From Tipula vernalis (lineage: Eukaryota; Arthropoda; Insecta; Diptera; Tipulidae): a stretch of 64,000 nt of DNA. Positions within the stretch are counted from its first letter, which is position 1, and each line of letters opens with the position of its first letter. The stretch spans positions 55,986,333 through 56,050,332 of the forward strand of contig OY282560.1 of assembly GCA_958295665.1 (NCBI GenBank), in the 5' to 3' direction. The notes below the pieces were generated by a model that had not been told where the DNA came from, searched no databases, and saw only the letters and a list, made by a program, of their open reading frames with translations. This document shows, piece after piece, positions 32,020 through 45,597 of this stretch. The position numbers were made by a program, and so were the translations under genes.

Positions 32020-34385
32020 CAAACAATACGACAATTTGTTGGAATTACCAAGATATTAGGCATTCATTTTTAGATTGTTCCAAACCTCCCAAGATATTCT
32101 GATTTTGATGTGGATGTGATGTGTTTTATTTGTTCGGGAAACGTGAACGCTCAAGACCTCACCTTGAGCTCCTGGGAATCCGGCACCTCAATTTCCATTT
32201 CTTTCCAGACCCCCACAAACGAGTGCAGCAGCAAATGGAGAAACCGAGGTAATAATCCTTCTATAGAAATCAGTGATTCACCAACTATATTTCACTGTCA
32301 CACCAGCTTATATATACCAAAGTTCGCAAACATCAAAAGAACCCCGTTACAAAGGCGCTCAGCAATATTTTTACAATAAACGTTCCCTTCGTAAATTGGT
32401 GTCAGAAACAATTTTCCATAATATTACGGATAACCGACCCTACATATGCGAACGTAATACTTAATGGACAAAATTTTCGAGGCCTACTCGATAGCATATC
32501 TGAATTAACTGATTCTATTATCACACGGCTAAGTTCTGGCGTCTTGCGCCATCCTTTAAACCCCCAGTAACAAACAATTTTAGAAGGTTTTATCAGGGCA
32601 TCCCTCTCTTTCGAAGAAGAAGGTCTAGGGCACACACATCTTTTTTACACCTACAAAACAGCAACATTATGCCGTATCTCCTGCTGTTCAAAATTCCTTA
32701 TATGCTGAAATTGACCGTAAGCTGAATGAAGTAACGGTTATGGATGCATATCCATTGCCAATAATCAACTGACTCTTGAGTTGTTTGGATCAAACCAAAT
32801 TCATTTCGTGCATCGATTTGAAGGATGCGTTTTGGCAGATTCCTTTGGCTCAGGAGTCCCGTGATAAAACTGCGTTTATCGTCCCTGGTCGTCCTTTATA
32901 CCAATTTGCGGTGCTACCGCATCGGGTAATACCGCATCAGCTACACGAGCAAGTCTTCTTTTATTTAGATGATCTCCTTATCGTGTCTAAGAATTTTGAT
33001 CAACACGTTTCTCTGCACCAGGTGGCTTCTTTAATTAGATCAGCAGGTCTGACTGTAAACCTAACAAGAAGTAATTTTTTGTTGAAAGAAATCCGCTATT
33101 AAGGGTATAAAGTTTGAGATGGTTGTATTAAGGTGAACCCTGCAAACGCGGTGGCTATAGTTTCCTTTCCAGCGCCAGATTCCTTCTATAAAGTACGTCG
33201 GTTTTTGGGAATGTCAGGATATTATCGTCGATTTATTCCTGCACATGCCACCCTGGCGGCTCCAATAGCTGATTTGCTTAAGCAAGGACGAAAATTTAAG
33301 TGGGATCAATGTCAAAAGCGTCGGCAGTACGCAGTTTTAAATCGGTGAGGATGGTGGCGAGCACCCCATTTGCTATATGTCTCAAAAACTTAACGCAGCA
33401 CAGTGGAACTACCCTACAACAGAACTGGAATGTTTAGACGCTGTGTTGAGCATTAAAAAGTTCAGAGCGTACGTCGAGGGGTACTCGTTCACCATCATCA
33501 CCGATCTTGCAAGCATCAAATGGCTCATGAATCAAACGGAGTTATCTGGCAGGTTAGCTCGATGGTCGGTTAGGCTGCAGGGCTTCAAATTTGAGATACA
33601 GCAATCGGAAAGGTACTCAAAATGTAGTAGCTGATGCACTTTCCCGAGCATATATGGCGTAAATCAAGGAGTATGGGGACATTTTTAAATTAGACTTAGA
33701 TTTTTTCATAATGAGGATTACGTCCAGCTTATACAAACTACACAGGATAACTCCTCGGCATACATTAATATGCGCATGGAAAACGAGAAGCTCTATATTA
33801 ATCCATCAGACTACCATGGGGATGATTGCACAGATGTACCCGTTTGGAAATTATATGTTCCAAAACAATTGACACAAAATCTAATAAAATTGTGTCACGA
33901 CCCATCTTCATCAGCTCATCTTGGTATGGCCAAGACTCTTGAGCGCATTCAACTTCGCTTCGCATTCATGCTTATCCCAAAATATTCTCCGCAAGAAAAT
34001 GCCGCGGAGAGAGTAAATCGCACTCTTCTCGCAGCAATACGTTCTTATATGAAGGACGATCACATAACCTTATGTTTGGTCAACATTACATTGCGCACGG
34101 GGATGACCATAGATTATTGTGAGAGCTGGATTTGGTTGCAAACGGGGAAGTTACTGTCAGCAAAAGTTCTTAATTATTTAGAAGAAGCTCATAACGAAAT
34201 TTTTAAGTGATGAACTTACACACTTTTCGTCTAAATTAGTTCCAAAGTTTTTGAAGGCAATCATAGTTCAGAAAGTAGGTAATGTGGCCTATGAATTATC
34301 CATTACTGAAAAGAAGTCGATAGGCTTATATCACGGAAATGATATTCGTTCAAATGCTAATGGAAAGTACAAAAAAAATCCATGA
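32020..34385 (+). pseudogene. Ty3/gypsy gag-pol remnant with several internal deletions
   Basis: In order on the plus strand: a Gag knuckle remnant (CWNYQDIRHSFLDC, about 32035); a protease active-site region with GLLDSISELTD in place of LLDSG (about 32480); and the reverse-transcriptase start (HYAVSPAVQNSLYAEIDR, about 32670). This is joined directly to LNEVTVMDAYPLP, so the block normally between them is missing. SCIDLKDAFWQIPL (motif A) and GRPLYQF follow, then another deletion before FFYLDDLLIVS (catalytic YLDD). MSGYYRRFIP, the RNase H part (PICYMSQKL, TIITDLASIKWLM) and the integrase zinc-binding end (LCHDPSSSAHLG) come next. The last is fused to YSPQENAAERVNRTLL, losing the integrase core. 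A C-terminal VGNVAYELS...GLYHGNDIR closes the copy. The wording recalls the Osvaldo/Ulysses type. Stops and frameshifts are scattered throughout. Confidence 0.87.
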
Positions 34386-34699
34386 TTAACATGAATGAAA
34401 CATTCATTGATCCCAGATTTGAAAAAATTTGAAATACAGTCACAATCTCACAATCAGTAACAGTAATGCGCAATTTATTATGGCTGAACGCAAGATTCAA
34501 AACACTTCACCCTTCTTAACACATTTAGTAAACTAAGGAACGGTTTTAACAAAGGGGAAATAAATTCGGTAGTTTCCCAGAAATAAAATAATATGGTAAA
34601 TATTGACGATGGTTAAAGTGAATTTTACGGCACGCATCGTTTTTAAACTTTCAACATACAATAAAAAAAGACTGCCAACGCTTGCGTTACAACTAAAAG

Positions 34700-36290
34700 T
34701 AGCACAACAGAAAATCAAAAAGTTGCTGGCGGTAGAACATCAACACAATTGTTAACAGAAACGCAAAAATATACAAGAAGTAAGGTACCCGACGAATTTT
34801 TACAAACTATGTGGTTAAACTGTTTGCCCAAATGCGTCCGGGAGATTTCCTCAACAGTGGACGGTGATTTATGCTGTGGCCGCCGTCTCACAAACCAATT
34901 CCGATCTTGAAACAGAATCGAATCGTGGATTGTGCCACAAAGAAGTGTTGGTATCACGGAATATTTGTTGAAAAAGCAACCAAAGACATTAAGCAATGCA
35001 TTTTCGATCCACAGTCACCAAAAAACTAAATCTGCAATCTCACGCGGCTTTGTAGGTTGTAGAAATAAACCTCCTTTACATATCAGACACAAAGAACGTC
35101 GACATAATTTTTGATCGACACAATCGTTTGTGTCTAGATTTCAGATGTAAATTCGTCATTGCAGATGTAATGGTACCGATTTTGGAAACTGATTTCCTTT
35201 GACATATTGATTTCGTTAGCTTTTGGCTTTATCAGGTTTTGCTGAACTCTTGGAAGAATCAGCCCCAAATTCAAATAAAAAGTTTTCATTACATTGAAAC
35301 ACATGGTAAACCTGTTGTGAGCAGGGCTAGATGTCTAATGTCTGAAAAACTGAATGCAACTAGGAAAGAGTTCAGTCGCTTGAATGGGAATTTGTCGTCC
35401 CTTGCATTCAGTATTTTTCCTCAAACTTATTTGGAAAAACTTTACTGTCGAAAATCAACTTAGAAGTGTGTTCAATCAAATTCCGGCCAACTCAGATGAT
35501 ATCCAAAAATAATCACACCATTCGCATGAGCCAAACTTCTCAGCGATTAATGATAGAGGTAAGAGGCACTTGTTGGTTTGACTTTTCTTTAAATTTTTTA
35601 ATCATCTTCAGAAATTTATTGTAAAGTTTCCGAGACGAAAATTCATCCGTAAATTTCAAGGAAGCTACGTTCGAAGGATTGTCCCCGAATTGTATGTAAC
35701 TGCGTTCCATACTAGCCGGCTAAAGAGAACAAAAAAACAACAGGACACCCCTTGCGTCATACCAATTGCCTAACAACAAATTTGAATATATCAACATCGA
35801 CATGGCATGAAGCTATTCTGCTCGTATACATTATGGCAGACACCAGGCAGATTATTGTCTGGTTGGATTTCAAGAGGCAAATAGCTTAATAGCACGCTGT
35901 CATCGAACCCTTAAGGCGGCAATAATGTGCTTCGAAAATAAAAACTGGTTCGACATTTTACCAAATATTCTACTCGGTCTCCGTACTATTTACAAGGAAG
36001 GTTTAAAATCAATTCTTTCAGAATTTTTATACGGAACTTAAATTGACTGGAGAATTTTTATAGAAACCAAAAACGTCGAACATTAGTCAGATTTTGTAAA
36101 AGCATTGAAGAACCAACTTACTGGCAGACGTACATCCTAAAATAACTTCAAATCATTCAATAGAAAAAGTTTTCGTTCAACATGAATTGAAAACATGTTC
36201 ACACGCTATTATACTTAACGATGCTGAACATTTACCTTTAACTACGCCGTTTGATGGTCAGTATTAGGGCTTGCCCGTTCCCCAACCTTT
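34700..36290 (+). pseudogene. Decayed gypsy element, CsRn1-like (CHCC Gag motif)
   Basis: No long frame survives, but ordered pieces are readable. Gag: KVPDEFLQTMWLNCLP (about 34780) and CWYHGIFVEKATKD then QC (about 34945), where a C-x2-H-x9-C-x3-C motif is characteristic of the CsRn1 clade. The third ligand is Asp here. Protease end: FVIADVMVPILETDFL (about 35145). Reverse-transcriptase start: HYIETHGKPVVSRARCLMSE (about 35290) and KLNATRKEFSRL. The catalytic palm is absent. Integrase: CHRTLKAAIMC, NWFDILPNILLGLRT (about 35900-35990), then the C-terminal tail VFVQHELKTCSH (about 36170). A large internal deletion removed most of the RT and RNase H. It directly follows the gypsy copy at 32.0-34.4 kb. 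Confidence 0.8.
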
Positions 36291-36936
36291 TATCCGGACC
36301 TAAATAATTGTTGCTATAAAATGAATCATCTAAATTAAATAGTTGCTCAATTATTTTAAAAGACTGAAAGTGTGGAATACTCATTCACCAATACTCTACA
36401 GTGAAAATGCAATTACTTCAAATAAAAATAATTATTTAAAAAAAAAATTGCTCATTTAGCACGCCATTTTCAGCTAATTTTTTAAAACTGTATAAACTGT
36501 TGTAACCTAATTAGTTCTACTTAAGGCTTAAGCAATACCCGAGTAGTGGTAAATTCGTTCTGAATGGTCTGGACTTATTAAATCAAAGTAGCTCAATTTT
36601 ATCACAACAAGCTATATTTATTATTAGAAGTTTACTTTCGAGGGTTGCTCAATTATTGTATATGAAACAATTATTGACGTTAAACGACCTTTGACTTGAG
36701 TTTGGCTAACAACTATGATTACCTATTTAGCACATTAATTTTAGAGGCTAAAGTTAATTGCTCAGTTTCCAAAATTGCTAAAAAACAAATTATGCAATCT
36801 TTACCATCGAAAATAACTCATTTTACTGAAGGGTATCCAAATTTGCAATGTTCGAGTAATTACCAACAATCTGTTGAAAATATAGAATTTTCTATTTGTA
36901 TTACTCTAATTTAAAGTTGTTTTATTTTTTTCAAAA
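36291..36936. other. AT-rich flank with TTGCTCAATT words
   Basis: GTTGCTCAATTATT-type phrases recur at about 36339, 36448 and 36646 and also appear inside the tandem array to the right. This may be diverged array sequence. Confidence 0.45.
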
Positions 36937-38700
36937 TTGCTGATAATTTAGAGCAAGTAACTTAGTAACGCATTTTTTACAAGTTGCTCATTTTATAAAT
37001 ATGTTGTTCAGTTTTATATTTTGACATCATCCGCACGAAACAAAATTCTATTGTTACTAAGAAATTTTTAATAATTTTTACTAAACAACAGTAATAATAG
37101 TAGCTAAAATTCGTAAACTAAAAATCCACACACTTAAAAGTTTTTTTTACTAGGCTCAGTTGGACAGATAAAAGTTGTTTTTTTCTAAATTGCTGATAAT
37201 TTAGAGGAAGTAACTTAGTAATGCATTTTTTACAAGTTGCTCATTTTATAAATATGTTGTTCAGTTTTATATTTTGATATCATCCGCACGAAACAAAATT
37301 CTATTGTTACTAAGAAATTTTTAATAATTTTTACTAAACAACAGTAATAATAGTAGCTCAAATTCGTAAACTAAAAATCCACACACATAAAAGTTTTTTT
37401 TTACTAGGCTCAGTTGGACAGATAAAAGTTGTTTTTTTCTAAATTGCTGATAATTTAGAGCAAGTAACTTAGTAACGCATTTTTTACAAGTTGCTCATTT
37501 TATAAATATGTTGTTCAGTTTTATATTTTGACATCATCCGCACGAAACAAAATTCTATTGTTACTAAGAAATTTTTAATAATTTTTACTAAACAACAGTA
37601 ATAATAGTAGCTAAAATTCGTAAACTAAAAATCCACACACTTAAAAGTTTTTTTTACTAGGCTCAGTTGGACAGATAAAAGTTGTTTTTTTCTAAATTGC
37701 TGATAATTTAGAGGAAGTAACTTAGTAATGCATTTTTTACAAGTTGCTCATTTTATAAATATGTTGTTCAGTTTTATATTTTGATATCATCCGCACGAAA
37801 CAAAATTCTATTGTTACTAAGAAATTTTTAATAATTTTTACTAAACAACAGTAATAATAGTAGCTCAAATTCGTAAACTAAAAATCAACACACATAAAAG
37901 TTTTTTTTTACTAGGCTCAGTTGGACAGATAAAAGTTGTTTTTTTCTAAATTGCTGATAATTTAGAGCAAGTAACTTAGTAATGCATTTTTTACAAGTTG
38001 CTCATTTTATAAATATGTTGTTCAGTTTTATATTTTGATATCATCCGCACGAAACAAAATTCTGTTGTTACTAAGAAAGTTTTTAATAATTTTTACTAAA
38101 CAACAGTAATAATAGTAGCTCAAATTCGTAAACTAAAAATCCACACACATAAAAGTTTTTTTTTACTAGGCTCAGTTGGACAGATAAAAGTTGTTTTTTT
38201 TCTAAATTGCTGATAATTTAGAGCAAGTAACTTAGTAATGCATTTTTACAAGTTGCTCATTTTATAAATATGTTGTTCAGTTTTATATTTTGATATCATC
38301 CGCACGAAACAAAATTGTATTGTTACTAAGAAATTTTTAATAATTTTTACTAAACAACAGTAATAATAGTAGCTCAAATTTGTAAACTAAAAATCCACTC
38401 ACATAAAAGTTTTTTTTTACTAGGCTCAATTGGACAGATAAAAGTTGTTTTTTTCTAAATTGCTGATAATTTAGAGCAAATAACACTTAGCAATGCATTT
38501 TTTACAAGTTGCTCATTTTATAAATATGTTGTTCAGTTTTATATTTTCATCTCATCCACACGAAACAAAATTATATTGTTACTAAGAAATTTTTAATAAT
38601 TTTTACTAAACAACAGTAATAATAGTAGCTCAAATTCGTAAACTAAAAATCCACATACATAAAAGTTTTTTTTTACTAGGCTGAGTTGGACAGATAAAAT
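36937..38700. repeat. Seven-copy tandem array, unit 253-256 bp
   Basis: Units begin with TTGCTGATAATTTAGAG at 36937, 37190, 37444, 37697, 37951, 38207 and 38460. Units 1 and 3 share GACATCATCC, AGCTAAAATTCG and CACTTAAAAG. Units 2 and 4 share GAGGAAGTAAC, GATATCATCC, AGCTCAAATTCG and CACATAAAAG. This gives a dimeric higher-order repeat of about 507 bp. Units 5-7 are more individual. The array ends after GGACAGATAAAA at about 38700. It holds no gene; satellite or a transposon-internal minisatellite are the options. Confidence 0.93.
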
Positions 38701-41290
38701 ACAACATTATTTAAGAATAACACAACAGGTTTTGATAAGGCCAAATGTCGCTTTAGGACTTGGTGCGTGTTGCTCAATTTTAAGATTTTTCACATCGGCA
38801 TTAATAAAAATAATAATACGTCTAAACTACATTGCTAATCTAAATAACTATTTTCAATGTAAACTTTAGTTTAATTAGTTTAGCTCAAAATATTATTTAA
38901 TTAATTATTTGATTGCATAATCTGGCCTTTCAAATTTGTATTATTCTTAAAAATTTTGATTAGGTCGTGTGGTAGTATTGTGCTTTCATTATCTTTTTGG
39001 CGATTTTTAATGGGGTATTAAATCAGTAGCTCAGTTTTTGAAATTAAAAATTCGTGGCTTCTACATACACAGTGCGATAGTTTGGTTTAATTCTGTAGAT
39101 AGAATATGTACGTTCAGCTGTTCTTTTGTTTGCCATTTCGGATTTTGAGCTCATAATTTGTCACCAACCTTTGGATCTTGGACGTTTTGATCTTAAGGTA
39201 TACCTGTAGTAAGTTGGTTTATTTCAAATACACATCGCAAAAATATCTCAAAATTTGTTCATGTCATCAAATCGTATTTTCCACGGATAAAGATAAAGAC
39301 AACTACCTCATTAAATCCATTTTATCAATTTTTTTTCCTCTCGATTTTCGCTTTCCCCAGATTTTCTATTTATAGCCGAATTTTCTATTTGCGCTGTTGA
39401 TTTTTTTTCCATTTTCAGCAAAAAAAAAAAAAACTCAATCATACTCTACCATGAATATATACATACACCCTCCACCTTAAGATGATTTTGTGTTCAAACA
39501 AGCAAATATTTAAATATTAAAATATTTACTAAACGATTACCAAATTGGAAATTTCAGGTACAACAAACAAAATAAAATTCAATCCAATTAATGTCATCTT
39601 AAACAATGTATAAATTACACAAGAATAAATTCCATTCACTTCATACAAATAATGTATTCATCACACCACATCATTTTTCAATCATCATCAATTGACCTAT
39701 AAAAATTCGATACGTACACAAAGTTTTTTACAAATGTTACCTTCCTTAATTCAAACATCTCGAAAAAAAATAATAAAAAAAATAAAAATCGTGACCTCTC
39801 TTAAAGAAGAAAATAAGATTTTTTTTAATTTTAATGAAGTTCAATTTTTCTTTTAATTTAAAAAATACAACAACAAAACAAAAACAAAAAATATTGTCAA
39901 TCGTGACAAATTAATGGTAAAAAATTTAAATGGAGACATTCGACTTTGCAAAATATAATAAAGACAAGACAAACAGATTTCCTTTTTATTATATGTTTTG
40001 TTGTTACTGTTTTGGTTTAAATTGAATTAATGATTAAATTTTCCACACTCATTTCCTTTCAAAACTAAACAAAAAAAATATTTTTTTTGTATTCCATTTA
40101 TTGGTTTTCTGCGCTCTTAAATTGATTACAGCACAATAAATTTTGTAACAAGTCCACAATACTCATGAGTTATAGGTTTGCTTCTAAAAAAAAAAATAGC
40201 TGACGGTCTCTAAATATTATGTGCATACAGAGTACCGACGTAATTGTCACCTTAAATATGGTGGTGAGACACTAAACGGAGGAAAATTGAAAATTAATCC
40301 TAAAGCTAAAAATGGGTACGAAATCTGTAATTTAATACGCCCATGTACAATACATACATAAAAAACTATTTATTATTGAACAAATCGAATTACTAATTTG
40401 AGGGGTTTAGTATCCGGAGATAAAATATTGTATAAGGTCAAATCTATTTCCTCTATACATATAAGAATATATATGAAGACCGTTTTGTTGTGGGGTCGAA
40501 GCATCAAATTTCCAATTTAAATAATTTGGTTTGGCTTTTTAAGATTTTTACTTTTTGATATACCAAACAACACATCTTACTTCAATCAACCCGGACTCCT
40601 TATACCAAAATCTCAATCAAACCTAATCACGTTTATTCATTTTTTATGTATGTACATGGTGTATCGAAAATAAAATCGATTGTATTTTCTTTCAAGACAT
40701 GACATTTGAACTAATTGTGAATTCTGTATACGTAACAAACAACATTTTTTTTTGTTGTTGTTGTTGTTGTTTTGCTTATTTTGTTTAGCTGTAAGCAAAA
40801 TCTACTTATCTGGATTTAAGAAGAACGAGTACAAAAAATAAAAAAAGATTTAAGACCAGCAACATGCAAAAAATAAAACTTTTTTTTTTTTTGTTTGAGG
40901 AAAACCAATGGATAATAAAATTTTTTTTATTTTTGATCGATTGATAATACGTTGTGTCTATAATCATAATTAATGCTTTTAGTTACGCGATGGATAATAA
41001 ATTTATTTACCAATCTTGGATATTATGAAATACTAATAAATTTTGATTTAATTTAATGCGAGAGGGATGTGACCATATTTTATGAAAAGGATGTGAATAA
41101 ATAAAGGCTTTTAATTATGTTGTCAAGGTAACATTTTTGATGCGGCCTTCTAAAAAGTTAAAAGAAAAATTTTATTTTGAAATTTGAGAAACGATGCACC
41201 TTAAAAGACCTTAGCTACTTCATTACCGTTAAGAAACGGGTCTGTAACCGTCATATGACGAAACCAAATGTTTTGATGACATTTTTTTTC
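38701..41290. other. AT-rich non-coding spacer
   Basis: Further TGCTCAATTT/TAGCTCAA phrases continue to about 39030, suggesting diverged array margins. Later parts have poly-A/T tracts and a (GTT)n run at about 40752-40771. No coding region recognised. Confidence 0.5.
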
Positions 41291-41811
41291 GTTGGTATAT
41301 ATAAGCAGAAAGCGGTTGCTAGAAGATTTTCATTTCGCTGAAATACGTTCACAAATAATTTGGAGCTCTCGGACTCCCGGGCATACACCGGACACCCGTT
41401 TTACAAATAACAAAACCGAAGGAGAGGATGGGATTGTTAATTGTGACAGACAACACAATCTAACTACTGTTGTAGATCTCTGGAATCCTGATACACCTTA
41501 AACAAAATCCAGAGGTAGTAAAATTAAAATTTCTAGTAATATTTGCGGCACTACAAAAATGTCTTCGCCCTGAAAGGCAATTTTTATTAGCCGGAAGGGG
41601 AAGATTCTCATACTGTAAGTTTCAACGCAGTCCCACCAGATAAATCGAGGTTTGACGTATCAATTCTGATGTATTTTGATGCGCTGAATAGGAATCCGAT
41701 GTCCGTTTTGCTCCATTACCAACCAGTTGCTGAGTGAACTTAACAATGAGAAGGGAAATATCTCTTCTATGAAGCATACAACTCTCAAGCAAACTTCTGA
41801 AGTCAGGCAAA

Positions 41812-42974
41812 GTGCACGCAGGAAACTCAGCATTAATGAACAACCAATTTCAAGTACTCAGAGAACAAGACGAATATCACACTGATGAAGATGAGCTTGA
41901 AAGCGAAACCAATTGGAGACTACAGAAAGCCAAGAGAGCAAATAAGAAAATAAGAAAAGAAACCAACCCAAGTAAGAAGAAAGCTGAATCATCACTAGAA
42001 GTTGAGCCAATTCAAACCCACTTTAAAAATGCCAATGCAATTACGGCACCAAAAGTTCTATGAGCCAGAAAAGAAGAAACAGGTCCCACCCCCGATCAAT
42101 ATACTAGGAATAACAAATTACGGCATTATTCAGAAATGGATGAAAGAATTAGTACAAAATGACTACAAAGTATTATCGCTCAGTAATAATATCTGGAAAA
42201 TAAATACAACAGAGCCTCAAGACTATAAAGCTCTAGCTAACAAATTAAATGCTGATGGTCACCAGTGGTACACTTACGAGGATAAAAATGATCGTTCAAT
42301 TAAAGTAATGGCAAGAGGTCTACACCCAACTTGTTCAAAAGAAAAAATCATTGAGGACCTGAAAAACAGAGGCCTGAAAATAGTTGATGCAGTTAACATC
42401 ATCAGAAAAGAGAGACGAGAAAACAGGGAGAGAAATGTTGAAATCACAAGAAGAGGTCTCCCACTTTTCATGCTAACCTTCGACAACCAAGAAAAAATCG
42501 AAAATATTTATAATACTAAGGCTATCCTTAACCAGCCATCAAGAAGCAAGATGTGTTAAATGTGCAGGAACACATGCAGGAAATGATTGTACAATTTCCC
42601 GAAATACAACATCGAAGTGTATCAACTGTAATGACCAGCATCCAGCCAATTACAGAGGATGCGAAGTTGCAGTGGAACTGCAAAAAATGAGAGATAAAAT
42701 ACGTAAACCAGTTACATCAAGAAATGTACAAACTATCAAAAAAAAAAACACGGAGCCAAAATCGTTGACTCCTAATGTTAACTTACAAAGAGAGCGAGTA
42801 AATGGAAATGTTACTTATGCTCAAATAGTTCAGCAAACAGAGCAGAAACAGACTAAAGTGGATCTCGTTTTACAGGACATACTGAGAAATCTAGAGAACC
42901 TCAACAAAAGACTTACTTCGCAGGAAATGAGCCTGCAGAACGCACTAGAAGGAATGAAATCACAAACTATGTAG
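41812..42974 (+). pseudogene. LINE ORF1 (Gag-like), frameshifted
   Basis: Three consecutive frames make up the protein. The first (41812-42063) has the acidic YHTDEDELESETNW segment and a basic tail, matching ETDEEELNRETGW in the intact copy. The second (42002-42559) has INILGITNYGIIQKWM and the WYTYEDKNDRSIKVMARGL block. Between the second and third frames the zinc-knuckle region is readable as CVKCAGTHAGNDC and CINCNDQHPANYRGC (about 42550-42665). The first knuckle of the set is missing, consistent with a small deletion after KAILNQPS. The last frame (42672-42974) covers the C-terminus. At least two frameshifts inactivate it. Confidence 0.82.
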
Positions 42975-43055
42975 TTTCAATAAAAGAGTAGAAGAAAACC
43001 TTGATCGAGCGTATCAAAATAAATATTATATAAAATCGAGTTATAAACCAAAGAA

Positions 43056-45597
43056 ATGAATAAAACATTACGAATTGTAACCTGGAATGCAAATGGGCTA
43101 TTGCATCACATTCAGAAACCCATTTCACTAAAACTTCATTCTGTAAAATAAAAAAGATATAATTGCTACTATGCATTACATCCAGAGAACAAAGCTAGAG
43201 GTGGATCAGCTATCCTCATAAAAGATTATATAAAGCATAACGAAGAACTTAAAGTTGAGAAGATTTCCATGCAAGTCACAACAATCAAAATACAATTAAA
43301 CAATACTAAAACCTGCAGTATCTCAGCAATCTATTGCCCCAAGATACAATCTCAAACAAGTAGATTATACTGATCTTCTCAAAACACTAGGAAGTGTATT
43401 TTTAATTGGAGGTGACTATAATGCAAAAAATACCTATTGGGGATCACGGTTAACGACCGCTAAAGGAAGAGAACTGTTCGCAGCAGGCAAACAACTAAAA
43501 CGGGATTTTCACTCGGGCGGGATACCAACCTCTTGGTCCTCGGATATCACTAAGACTCCAGATCTTATAGACTTCTTTATTACAAGAGGGATTTCAGATA
43601 ATTATATCCATATAGAGAACAGTGAAAGTCTATCATCAGATCATTCACCAGTAATTATGATACTTAGCCAAACAATTATTATGAAAGAGAGCAACCCGAA
43701 ATTAACGAGCTTCAAAACCAATTGGGATCTCTTCCAAACACGGTTAACAGAAATAATTAATTTGCAGATCCCAATACAGGGACCAGTCCAAATAGAAGAC
43801 GAACTAGATAAGCTCATCCATAATATCCAAAGTGCTGCATGGGAAAGCACTCCTAATAACAATCAGGAAATGAAGTGCAATGTTAGCTATCCAGAGGAAG
43901 TAAGGGAACTTCTTAAAAATAAAAGAAGAGCACGGAAGAATTGGCAAAAACATCGAAACCCGGAAAATAAGAGGATATTTAATCATTTGGGTAACAAATT
44001 AAAATATCTAATAAAAGACATTAAAAATCAGTCAGTTAATAAATACCTCAGCACTCTAACTGAGCAAAAAGATACTGATTATTCATTATGGAAAGCAACA
44101 AAGAATCTTAAAAGACCCAAACTTCAGGTTCCTCCAATTAAAAATAAAGAAAATTGGGCTCGAAATGCTAAACAAAAAGCAGATTTGTTTACAAATCACC
44201 TTGAAGAAACATTCCAACCTTACCCAAAACAAACGGAAGAGGAAAATATTACCCCGATAAATATACAGGATGAAATAAAAACTACACTTATAACATTGAT
44301 AGAACTAAAATGGGAAATCAAGAATAATCTGAATGCGTATAAGGCCCCAGGATATGATCTCATAACGGGTCAGATAATAAAAGTGTTACCGGAGAAATCA
44401 ATGCAGCATTTCGACTAAGATATGCACCAAGACAATGGATAGTTGCAGAAGTAATTATGATACTTGAAGCCGAACAAACCTCCGAACGATAAAGCTTCAT
44501 ACAGGAAAATTTCTCTGCTACCAACATTATCGAAACTATTTGAAAAGGTTAAACCAATTATCGAAGAAAGGAATCTTATCCCCCTCACATCAGTTTGGAT
44601 TTAGGGAAAAACATTCTACGATAGAACAAGTACATCGAATTACTGATGTAATCGAGGAATCATTAGAAAGCAAACAAATATGCTCAACTATATTCCTTGA
44701 TGTAGCGCAAGCATTTGACAAAGTATGGCACCAGGGGTTAGAATTCAAACTTCACCGAGATCTTCCGGAGCAATTTTTTCAAATTCTAAAATCATACATA
44801 TCAGAGAGGCATTTTCGAGTAAAGTATGAGAATGAATACTCCCAACTAATAAGGATGGCAGCAGGAGTTCCACAAGGAAGTGTTCTTGGGCCAATCCTTT
44901 AGCTCCTGTATACTAGAGATATACCAATCACAGAAGCAACAATGGCGACTTTTGCCGATGACACGGCCATACTTGCAACAGCAAAAAACCAATGACTCCA
45001 CTACTAAATTACAAAAGGCTACTAACCTGATATGTAGTTGGACAAAGAAATGGCGAATTAAATTAAATGAAGCAAAATCAATCCAAGTAAACTTTACAAA
45101 TCTAAAAGTTAATCATATACCAATAATGATGAACTCGATAGTAGTACCGCATGCGAACACTGCTTAATATCTTGGCAGGACTTTAGATGCTAAACTTAGA
45201 TGGAAGGAACACATAAAAAAAGAAAAGAGAAGAACTAAACATAAAATTTAGAAAAATGCATTGGCTCCTAGGGAGACAATCTGAACTGGCGATTCATAAC
45301 AAACAGCTGTTATACAAACAAATTCTGAAACCTGTATGGACATATGGTAGTCAACTTTGGGGTTGTGCCAAGAGGACAAATATCAAAATCATACAAACAG
45401 CTCAAAATAAAATCCTGCGATATATTGTTAATGGAGATCTAAAGATCGAGCTTGTCGCGGATGATATCAAGAATCATGCAACAAAACACCCACAACGTGT
45501 CTGCACCAGCATTAAAATCTGGACGCTGAATACCACACCAACAATAAGACTGGAAAGAAGCAAACCTTTGGACTTATCGCGACCAGGAGGTCAGTAG
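43056..45597 (+). pseudogene. LINE ORF2 (endonuclease-reverse transcriptase), frameshifted
   Basis: It starts at the ATG at 43056 (LRIVTWNANGLL). A deletion of a few dozen residues then brings SETHFTKTSF next, followed by ARGGSAILIKDYI and SAIYCP. The catalytic GGDYNAKNTYWGSR appears at about 43405 and SDHSPVIMI at about 43635. The open frame at 43657-44418 covers the linker (YSLWKATKNLKRP, APGYDLITGQ). The RT palm follows at 44540-44902 (HQFGFREKHST, TIFLDVAQAFDKVW, GVPQGSVLGP), with the FADD box at about 44953. The C-terminal part at 45256-45597 (HWLLGRQSELAIHNKQLLYK, WTYGSQLWG) completes it. It supplies the C-terminal frame that the copy at 4.5 kb lost through its slip. Several frameshifts and stops make it inactive. 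Confidence 0.87.

Noticed and set aside
36937..38700. CRISPR array
   Set aside because: Repeats are 253 bp and contiguous without unique spacers, in a eukaryotic context.
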